In this document: in pieces, positions 32,315-41,449 of the stretch
Layout of the letters: each line of letters opens with the position of its first letter
Numbering within the stretch: position 1 is the stretch's first letter
Translations under genes and position numbers: made by a program
Assembly (NCBI GenBank): GCA_025201375.1
Contig: JAIWZP010000027.1
Span: forward strand, 186,001 to 250,000
Source: Gongronella butleri
Taxonomy: Eukaryota; Mucoromycota; Mucoromycetes; Mucorales; Cunninghamellaceae
DNA: 64,000 nucleotides
Direction: 5' to 3'
Notes under the pieces: generated by a model
Told to the model about the DNA's origin: nothing
The model's database searches: none
The model's input: the letters and a program-made list of their open reading frames with translations, nothing else

Positions 32315-35300
32315 ATGGCAACCAATCTTATTGACGGCAAGACTATTGCTCAGTAAGATCCACTCGTGTTTTTTTTCTTTTTCCTCTTTTCCGTGTTGGC
32401 GCGCGTTTTTGACCGTGTTGTTTTGATGTTGCTCTCTTGATAGAAACGTCCGTGCCAAAGTGAAGCAGGACATTATCGACGTCAAGGCCAAATTCCCGCA
32501 TTTTAACCCGCACCTTGCTATCGTGCAGGTCGGCACGCGCGAGGACTCGTCGGTCTATGTCCGTATGAAGGACAGGGCCGCCAAGGAGGTGAGCCAGGGT
32601 CGCGAGTGTGGCAAAAAGGGGTGAAGGGGTTGTGTGGTCTGTGTCGTCATGCGCGTACAACAAGTTTGTATGAGAAAAACGCGTGTACGGGGCCGTGATT
32701 CCTTGAAACATTGCAAGAAAAAGGCGAATTTGGACCCCTTCCCCATTGCATAGATTCCCACGCCCTCTTTTACACGCATCGGGTTACTGACTTTTTTTCC
32801 TCTTAAATGAATTCCAGGCGGGCATTGCGATTACCACGGAAAAGCTGCCGGAATCCATCACGCAGAACGAGCTGCTGATCAAGGTGAAGCAGTTGAATGA
32901 CGACTGGCGCATCCACGGCATCCTCGTGCAGATGCCGCTGCCCTCGCACATTGATGAGACGGCTGTTGTCGAGGCGATCGATTATCGCAAGGACGTCGAT
33001 GGGTAAAAAAAAAAAAAAAAAAAGGAGAAAAAAGTAGAAATCGAACAAAAAAGGACGCGGGTCGTGTTACACACAAGCCGAAACTTACACTATGCATTTC
33101 CGCGGGCTCAGCTTCCACGCCGTGAACATTGGCAATCTCTCCAAGCGGTCAAGTGAGCCTTTGTTTGCGCCCTGCACACCCCAGGGCATCATCACGCTGC
33201 TAAAGTCCACGGGCATCGACCTCAATGGCAAATCGGCCGTCGTCCTGGGACGCAGCGACATTGTTGTAAGCAAATGGGTGCAAAGAAAAAAAACGAGAAA
33301 AAGACGCATGATCGATTGATCGCCCCCCCCTTTTTTTCCTATAGGGCTCGCCTGTGGCTGCGATGCTGACCGCGCAAAATGCGACGGTGACCATTTGCCA
33401 CTCCAAGACGCGCAACATTGAGGATATCGTCAAGCAGGCGGATGTCCTTGTCGTTGCCATTGGCCAGACCGAGTTTGTCAAGGGTGCTTGGATCAAGCCT
33501 GGTGCCGTTGTCATTGACGTTGGTACCAATGCTGTCGATGGTAAAAGACGCGCAGCAAAAGAGACAATGAGAAAGAAATAGAGGCATTGGAATCTCACCT
33601 TTTGTCTTTTTTTTTTTTTGCAGATCCCACCAAGAAATCGGGCATGCGCCTTGTTGGCGACGTTGAGTTTTCAGAGGCTGTCAAGGTGGCCGGTGCCATC
33701 ACGCCTGTGCCTGGCGGTGTCGGCCCCATGACCGTGGCCATGCTGATGGAAAACACCTTTGTCAGCGCGCGCCGCTGGCTGTACGAGAGCCACAAGCGTC
33801 ATATTTCGCCTCTCCATCTCAACATCCGCGACCCCGTCCCCTCCGACATTGAGATTTGCAGCGCTCAGACCCCCAAGCACATGGCCACCCTTGCCGAGGA
33901 AATCGGCCTCGGCTCGGGCGAGGTAAAATGGAGGAAAAAAATGTGCATGAATTGCCCTTTTTTCTCATCACCGTTTTTTTTTTTTTTTTTTTTTTGGTCT
34001 TTTAGATTGAATTCTACGGTGCGCACAAGGCCAAGATCACGCTAGATGTGTTGGAACGCCTCAAACACCGCAAGAATGGCAAATATGTCGTTGTCACGGG
34101 GTAAAATGGGTTTTGCTACGCCTCGCGTGTTTTTTTTTTTTTTTGACATTTCTTTTCTTTTTTTTTCGCAGCATCACGCCCACCCCTCTGGGCGAAGGCA
34201 AGTCCACGACCACCATTGGTTTGGTCCAGGCACTCGGTGCTCATCTTAACAAGGTGTCGTTTGCATGTGTGCGCCAACCCTCGCAAGGTCCCACCTTTGG
34301 CATCAAGGGCGGTGCTGCGGGCGGTGGCCACGCCTGTGGTAAGCACAAGGCATGAAGTAAAGCGGCTGCCACTCACTCAATGCGTAATTATGACTAGTGA
34401 TTCCCATGGACGAGTTCAATTTGCACTTGACCGGCGACATTCACGCCGTCACGGCCGCCAACAACTTGTTGGGTAAGTTGGTTTTGCGATTTTTAATGCG
34501 CTTTTGCTCATTTTGCTCGTCATAGCCGCTGCCATTGACACGCGCATGTTCCACGAGCGCACCCAGTCCGACAAGGCCCTGTTTAACCGCCTGTGCCCCG
34601 CCAAAAAGGGCGTGCGTTCGTTTGCCCCGGTCATGATCAAGCGTCTCGAGGTAAAACAACAAAAAAGAGAGGCAATTGGCGTACATGGACCAAGCTCATC
34701 TTCTCTTTTTTTGATGCTTAGAAATTGGGCATCAACAAGACGAAGCCCGAGGATCTGACGGACGAGGAAATCTCGCGCTTTGCGCGTTTGGACATTGACC
34801 CTGACACGATCACGTGGCAGCGCGTGGTGGACATCAACGACCGTTTCTTGCGCAAGATCACGGTTGGCCAGAATCCCACGGAAAAGGGTCAGGAACGCCA
34901 GACTGGCTTTGACATTGCTGTTGCCAGCGAGGTGATGGCCGTCCTTTCCATGACGACCGACCTCAAGGATATGCGCCAGCGCCTTGGCAACATGGTCATT
35001 GGTAGCTCCAAGGGCGGCGACCCCATCACTGCTGACGACCTCGGCATTGGTGGTGCTCTCACCGTTCTCATGAAGGACGCCATCAAGCCCACTCTCATGC
35101 AAACCCTCGAAGGCACCCCCGTCCTCGTCCACGCAGGTCCCTTTGCCAACATTGGTAAGAAAAAAAATCAAAAAGAAAAAGAAAGAGAGACTCAATTTTC
35201 CTTTTTTTTTTTTTGTTACACAAAGCTGTGGGCAACTCGTCCATTATTGCCGACAAGATTGCGCTCAAGCTGGCTGGTACCGAGGAAGGCGACCCCGACA

Positions 35301-36222
35301 TGGAGCCTGGCTACTGCGTGACGGAAGCCGGTTTTGGCGCCGATGTAAGAAAGAAATTTTTTAGTTTTTAATTATTGATGATGATGGGCTCATGATCGAC
35401 CTTGTTTTTTTTTTTTTTATTCAATTGCTGTAGATGGGCATGGAAAAGTTCTTTGACATGAAGTGCCGCGCGTCCGGCTTGGTGCCTGACTGCGTTGTGC
35501 TTGTTGCGACGGTGCGTGCACTAAAGTCGCATGCCAAGGCTGCGCCTGGTATCACGCCTGGCAAGCCGTTGCCCGACGCGTACACGCAAGAAAACTTGGA
35601 GCTTGTGACCGAGGGCTGTGCCAACATGGTGCGCCACATTGAAAATGCGAAAAAGTACGGCGTGGGTGTCGTTGTCGCGATCAACCGCTTTGCCACCGAC
35701 ACGGATGCCGAGGTCGAGGCGATTCGCCAAGCCGCGATTGCGGCGGGTGCCAACGACGCGGTCACCGCGGACCATTGGGCTCGCGGCGGCGCGGGTGCGG
35801 TCGATTTGGGCAAGGCCGTGATCAACGCGTGCGAGGGCGACAATGACCAATTCAAGTTTTTGTATGACGCGAACCTGCCGATCGAGGAAAAGATCGAGAT
35901 CATCTGCAAGGAGATATACCGCGCGGACGGCATCGAGCTGTCGGAACTTGCCAAGCAAAAGGTCGCGTTGTATACCCGCCAGGGCTTTGGCAACCTGCCC
36001 ATCTGCATGGCAAAGACCCAATACTCCTTCTCGCACGACCCTGAGCTCAAGAACGCCCCGACCGGATTCACCGTCCCCATCCGCGACATCCGCGCGTCCG
36101 TCGGCGCTGGGTTCCTCTACCCTCTCTGCGGTGCCATGCAGACCATGCCCGGCCTGCCCACGCGTCCCTGCTACTATGACGTTGATCTCGACGAAAATGG
36201 CGAGGTCCAGGGTCTGTTCTAA
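32315..36222 (+). CDS. C1-tetrahydrofolate synthase, trifunctional
   Basis: Thirteen exons (32315-32352, 32444-32588, 32818-33002, 33112-33265, 33345-33540, 33624-33922, 34006-34100, 34172-34338, 34398-34472, 34526-34650, 34722-35154, 35226-35344, 35434-36222) give 939 residues, like yeast ADE3/MIS1. Residues 1-300 are the methylene-THF dehydrogenase/cyclohydrolase ([56 protein letters not shown]). The rest is formyl-THF synthetase with the P-loop [11 protein letters not shown] and [15 protein letters not shown]. It interconverts one-carbon folates for purine and thymidylate synthesis; no mitochondrial signal is evident, so it is likely cytosolic (ADE3-type). Oddity: the normally near-invariant GGGYSQV before the PMDEFN block reads GGGHACV across the exon 8/9 junction. 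Confidence 0.96.
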
Positions 36223-36796
36223 GGTGCGCTGCCCACCCCTTCTTTATTTTATTTTATTTTGGATGAAACACCTTCATCTCACCCGTATTTTTCAACTCTG
36301 TACAAAATAAAAAGATAACTCTGCTATGTTTTAGTTGACTTTTATTAAAAATGCCGGATGGCTGGGACCAACAAGGCGCGTAAAATAAAAAAGGTCTGAA
36401 CGCGTGCCGCAGCAATCTTACTACGTAAAATTATGATATCATACAGTAGTACAGTATTACGTACGTATTGTATCATTTTGGCTCTGATTTTCACAAGAAA
36501 CGCCAATTTGAGATACGTACAGTAGTAGTACTGTATCGTATCTCAAGACTGAGTGATTCGATTTGCAAATACTGTAAACCTTGGAACTAGGAACCATCGA
36601 AGTTTTGAGTCGAGTATCCACTGGTCTACGTAATTTTATTGCCATATGGTCAGGCTCATTGGGAGAAACGTGTAAAATACAGTATCATACTGTATCATAG
36701 TGCTGACGCTGGGGTTTCACTACAGTATCAAACAACAATCTCAAGATTTCTTGGGAATGTGTGACCCGATTCGCGAAAAAAGTTAACACCACTGAA
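36223..36796. other. Spacer dense in TACAGTA/TACTGTA
   Basis: After the C1-THF synthase 3' region, eight copies of the 7-mer lie in about 290 bp (36442, 36450, 36518, 36529, 36570, 36678, 36688, 36721). Two further copies follow at 36801 and 37115. Some are only 8-11 bp apart. No gene is seen. Confidence 0.7.
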
Positions 36797-37100
36797 GAAT
36801 TACAGTAGGTCAACCATCAACTTGTCCAAATTTGGGACCAGATGAGCAAGTTTCTGATGAAGCGCCGGTTTCATAGGCGTAAAGGGGGTAAAATCAGCAC
36901 CTGTCATGGTCCGGCCCGCTCTCACCCCTGTGTCCATGATGTTGTCTTCGGCATCGACGCGTCCGACCTTGTTGGGCAGCGACGCTTGGCACGGGCTCGG
37001 CCTGGCGAGCCGCACGACGCTCTTGTCGAGCCGCGTAGCCGCGTATGCGGCGTGGTGCGGGTGGCAGCGAGCTTGTTGGCGGGTAAGACGGGTCAGTCAT
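36797..37100 (-). pseudogene. Possible 5' remnant of an unidentified gene
   Basis: Reading the minus strand from 37100, an ATG follows a long pyrimidine leader (37145-37265) like the leaders of true genes here. The first frame gives MTDPSYPPTSSLPPAPRRIR and continues basic and Gln/Arg-rich; a second frame downstream gives NIMDTGVRAGRTMTGADFTP followed by FTPMKPALHQKL, ending VPNLDKLMVDLL. The change of frame implies an intron or a shift between them. GC content is far above that of the flanks. The terminal TAA is provided by a TACTGTA 7-mer (36801-36807). I do not recognise the family. It may be a truncated host gene cut off by repeats, or chance. Confidence 0.3.
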
Positions 37101-37705
37101 GTGGTGAGAGTGAATACTGTAGCCTCTTTTATTGTTGTCAACACGAGAGAGAGAAGGGGACGAACGATGCTGGTGTTGAGAACGGTGAAGAAAAGAAAGA
37201 AAAAAAAAGGGAAACAAGCAAGAAAAGTAAGGAAAAAAAGGAAGGAAAAAAAGGGGGAAACAGGGGGGAAGGAACCACGGCGTTGGCGACCAACGGACGG
37301 GGGTCTGCCACCGAGGTCGCACAACAATGCCGGGCGGAATTAGCGGGATTGGGCGCGTCGCGTCGCGCCCCGACGCGTAAAAAGAGAGAAAAAAGGAAAA
37401 CAGCGATTGCGCACGATCCAGAAGAGGTGCCAGCGAGATGGGGAAAGAGTGTTGAGAAGCTGGCGACCTTGGGCGTGAGTGATGGAGGTGGTTTGGAGAT
37501 CGGGCGAGAAAGAGAGGTGAGAGAAAAAAAGAACTTGTCCAGATGGGATCATGACAGCACCGTTTGGTCTCGTATGGCGGCATCGGCTGAGCGCCCCGAC
37601 ACTCATGATGGGTCACCTCAAATGAACCAGCGGGCAAACGCAGTAAAAGTGTTTGTGGTGTGGGCTGTGGGGACATCATCGGGTCGATTTTTCGGCGAGT
37701 TAGCC
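37101..37705. other. Pyrimidine-rich spacer (minus strand)
   Basis: On the minus strand this reads as C/T-rich tracts, especially 37180-37270 and 37375-37410, suiting a leader or promoter for the remnant at 36797-37100. Long open frames on both strands are low-complexity (Ser/Phe/Pro or Lys/Glu/Gly) and are not supported as genes. Confidence 0.4.
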
Positions 37706-39620
37706 TTCAGGGGTCACACATTTAAATCCCAAAAACGGGCAATTTCGAACTCCGAGTGATCAATGCATCCCAAACAGGTAACTCCGACGATCTGCGATTG
37801 GCTGATAAAATGGCAGGTCGCCCCAAACTAAGAAAAATGCCCAAAGAGTGACGCATGAACGGCGATCGGCTGAAAAAAGTGCCCACTTTGGTACGATTTT
37901 TTTTAGCAAAAATTTAAGGTTTGACCCCTCCAAATTAAGCTGGTGGATTGCATGGAATTTTTATTTTTATTTATTTTTTATTTTTTATTTTTTATTTTTG
38001 CATTATTGTTTTGTACGCTGACAGAGGGGTGCAGCCTGGTGAAAATAACCGATGCAAAATGTCCAAACCCAAGCTAGCGCCCTGCAAGTTACCCCATTAG
38101 GTACTTTGTCCCTGTTTATTAGTAAAACTGCAATAAAATTTGGGGGTTGACTACCGTAGATCGTTGTCGAGCAAATCATCATTAAAGATTTTGCTGAAAA
38201 AGTGGATCCTCTCTGCCACTTTTTTTGGCCATCCATTTGCAAAACTGATTTCATTCGATAGAGATTCAGCAGCGGCTTACGACACGTTAATAAAAGTGCC
38301 ATAGGTCGTCCTTTTCGCTGTCGAGAAAATTGAGCTTAAAAATAAATCAAATGTTTGCTCGAATTTTGCAAGCGTACAAATGTCATGCATCGGGCAAACA
38401 AACATTCCAGAAAGGGCACCTGAGCCAGCCTAATTCGAACAATGCAAGTTTCATTGCGATCGAAGAAAAATTTGACCAAGACAATAGTGCCAAATTGTGT
38501 AAATGTTGATATTTTGGGTTCATCTTCTGCACAACGGCCCGATTGATCGCGGGGTTTCAACGTCTTGTTAAAAAGCGCACGGAAAATCTCTAATGCAAAG
38601 GTTTGGAGAGATGATCCAGTCAAGGCTTGTGGTCTTTAATATTGTATTTGCGAAAATCATTGGAAATTGCCAAAAAATCCAAATGGTCGACAATTCAGCT
38701 CTGATTTTTCATCATTTTTGAAAACAAACGCGCAAAAAAGATCAAATGGCATTGCTTTGGCATTGATCCGATTCTTGATTTTGGCGTTCAGATTGAATTT
38801 GCACGATTTCGTGAAATTGACGATTACCTGAACAACGGCCTGATCGGTCTCCGGATTTTATTTTTTTCTGAAGAAAAGAGGTGCAAATCGCACATTTGGC
38901 AAAATTTCGCGGTGATTGCATCATGATTTTACAGCGAAATGATTTTTGAAAAAACGCGCTACAGACAAATTTTCAGCAATGTCAATTTTGTCGCCGACCC
39001 AGCTGATTGATATTGGGATTTTAATTTTTTTTCTGAAAAGAGAGGAGCAAAATACTATAGGAGGTGAGAAAGTTTCGTGGCGCCGCAACGAATTCTTGGT
39101 GGTGAAATGAAAAAAAGTTGGTCAGGTCAAAATGCATCTGGAGGATCCTCCGCTTGAGAGGTTCAGGCCCAGACAGAGAATCCAAATCCGTTTGGCAACA
39201 TAGACACCAGCGCTTTGAGAGTCATGTCTTTAGATGCTTTGACTCCCTCTTTCTAAGCAAATCTGCTTTAAAATCGGATGTTGACTTGGTGGATCTCGAG
39301 GAAATGGCGATTGAAGCCGAATTTTAAAAAATTGAATATCGCGATGAGATTTAGCTGCACACCGCTGAAATTTGGTTCATCTGAAAGAGATGGAAGTTAT
39401 GTATTTAGTAGTGCTGCAGCATCACGCCATAGACTGCATTGGCCGTTGTCGAGAAAATCACGCTTGAAATTTTCAAATGCATGGCGCCGCTAGGCGCCGC
39501 AGTACGAATATCATTTATCGAGATGCTCAAGCACGGGTCAAATGACGCCAAAACAAGCAGCTTGCCGCTGTGCAATTTTCATCCTGATTAATAACTAGTT
39601 TTGGCGAACTTTTGATCAAA
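37706..39620 (+). repeat. Dispersed repeat R1, copy B
   Basis: Aligned by eye with copy A (23961-24715 plus 26056-27200) and with 1-300. It is the uninterrupted copy, lacks the Tc1 element, and has no TACAGTA/TACTGTA 7-mer over its whole length. A low-complexity (T3-6 A)n stretch sits at 37962-38000. Internally it repeats a theme: GTCGAGAAAA blocks, AACGGCC(T/C)GATTGATC blocks and TCTGAA(A/G)AGAGAGGAGCAAA blocks recur several times. Confidence 0.8.
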
Positions 39621-40469
39621 TCGAACTTTACAGCCAAATTTTGCATTACGTCGACAACAGCCTAGTTAACCTCCCGTTTTTATGGTGTTTCTGAGAACTT
39701 GAGGGACGAAAAGCATAATAAAAGTCCAGGTTTTTCGGTGCTATGGAATACATTTTGGAAAGCAATTTTGATTAAAAAATGCAGCCATTTTAGCTGGGTG
39801 TCATCTCATCTGCCAAAATTTGGCTGACAGGCCCCGAAAAAAAAGCACTCAAAAATAGCACCATCCGGTGCACTGACTTTTATTTCCATAATAAAAGTGC
39901 TCTCAAAGCCTCGGATCGACAACTGGAGCTCCAGCAAATTAAGATTTAGCGTATTTTGAAAAAAAGGCGGTTTCTTTGTCAGTTTTTATCGCGCAATAGT
40001 GAAAGAAAACTTCATCGGAAAGCGACACGATTTCTACATTGTTCTTCACGCCAGCATGTGAGGAGTTGGCTTGTCAGGTGCGGTGCAATTTAATTTTAAT
40101 AAGACGTTTGATTCATTTTGCCCAGCTTGAACTGGCGTGTAAAAGTTCGTCCATTGGTGCAGCTGCAGTAAAAGGACGAGAAATAATGTCGAAAGGCGCG
40201 TTCCAAAGGATGGCGACGACCTATGTTCAACATTTGAGCGCTAAAGCTGATTTTTTTGCGTGCCAAGATTGAGCTTTAGTTGTGCTGCGCATCAAAAAAA
40301 AAAAAAAAAGCTAGGGTGATCCAAGCGGCGTACCATTTCAGCGGTGATCGGGCTTTGTCCGGTGGCTTTCCCCGCCTAAAAATCCCGCCGCCTTTCGATT
40401 TTTTTTCTTGCTTCTTTTTTTGTTTGTCCTCCACTTTCATACCACCCGCAGCATAAACACACATCCACC
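39621..40469. other. R-like decayed DNA and RPB6 promoter
   Basis: The first part contains further weak R-family units (for example ACAACAGCCTAGTTAACCTC near 39656). From about 40390 to 40440 the DNA is T-rich and forms the RPB6 leader. No gene is seen. Confidence 0.45.
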
Positions 40470-41181
40470 ATGGACTACGAAGACGGCCCCGAAAACGACA
40501 ATTACGAATATGAATACGCCGAGTAAATTCCCATTTTGCACGAGCAAAGAGGCGAATTGGGTGCGCTGACCCTTGTTTTTTTTTTTCTTTCTTTGCAGCC
40601 AGCCCGTGGACATGGTACGACGATGCTGCCGAGGAGCCAACGAGGAAAGGAGTCTTAACATGCTTTTATTTTTGATAGGACGTTGGGGATGACGAGGATC
40701 CTTACAACACGTACGCGGAGGAAGGCGAGGAGAACGATGCCGAGCCCAATGAGGATGGCGAGCGTGTGATGATCTTGGATCAAGAAGCGACCGCCGAGAC
40801 GGACTATGCGGAGCGCGAGAACACCACCAAGGAGACGACGCCTTATATGACCAAATACGAACGTGCGCGCATTTTGGGCACGCGTGCGCTGCAAATCAGG
40901 TAAAAAAAAAAAAAAGACTTTAGCCGACTCCTCTTTTGTGTTATCTCTGACACTCCAAGGCTGCTGCATATCAACGTGCATGAGCATTACACACACAAAT
41001 GTCTAACGCGCATTTTTATAGTCTGAATGCGCCCGTCACTGTCGAATTGGAGGGTGAGAGCGACCCGTTGCTGATTGCCATGAAGGAGCTTCGAGAGAAG
41101 AAGGTGCCGCTGATTGTGCGTCGCTTTTTGCCCGATGGCACCTATGAAGATTGGCATTGCAAGGACTTGATTGTAGAATAA
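40470..41181 (+). CDS. RPB6: RNA polymerase I/II/III common subunit RPABC2 (Rpb6)
   Basis: Four exons (40470-40522, 40599-40614, 40679-40899, 41022-41181) give 149 residues. The acidic N-terminus ([27 protein letters not shown]) is typical and is a casein kinase target in relatives. The conserved core is [60 protein letters not shown] and the tail [15 protein letters not shown]. Rpb6 holds the clamp of all three nuclear polymerases. Exon 2 is only 16 nt (QPVDM), so splicing of this essential gene depends on a microexon. Confidence 0.97.
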
Positions 41182-41449
41182 AAAAAAAGGACATTGCATC
41201 TTTTGCATGTGAAAAGCGGCTTTATTTTGAAAGCCTGCGTGATTGTGTGTGCCTCTTTCTGTCCCCTTTTTGTTTGATCATGGCTGGTGCATGTCAATGA
41301 CACACAAAGGCACGTCCCCTCATTTGATCCCAATTTTTATTTATTTGGGGGCAGCGGTGCTACGTTTCCGGTCCCTTTGTGGCTCTTTTTTTTCTTCTTT
41401 TTTTTTTTTTTTTTTGTTCTCCTTTTTTTTATTACACCTACACGCTTTC
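41182..41449. promoter_or_regulatory. SEC2-like gene promoter with T tracts
   Basis: Includes T runs at 41386-41415 and 41422-41430 before the ATG at 41450. The first 50 bases are the RPB6 3' region. Confidence 0.4.

Noticed and set aside
36842..37759. 305-residue plus-strand frame
   Set aside because: Made largely of low-complexity Lys/Glu/Gly from A/G-rich DNA, runs into repeat R1, and has no domain. The minus-strand reading has a better gene-like start.
37706..39620. Possibility that R1 is a retrotransposon
   Set aside because: No reverse transcriptase or integrase motif, LTR pair or poly-A tail was found in any copy, so the class is left open.
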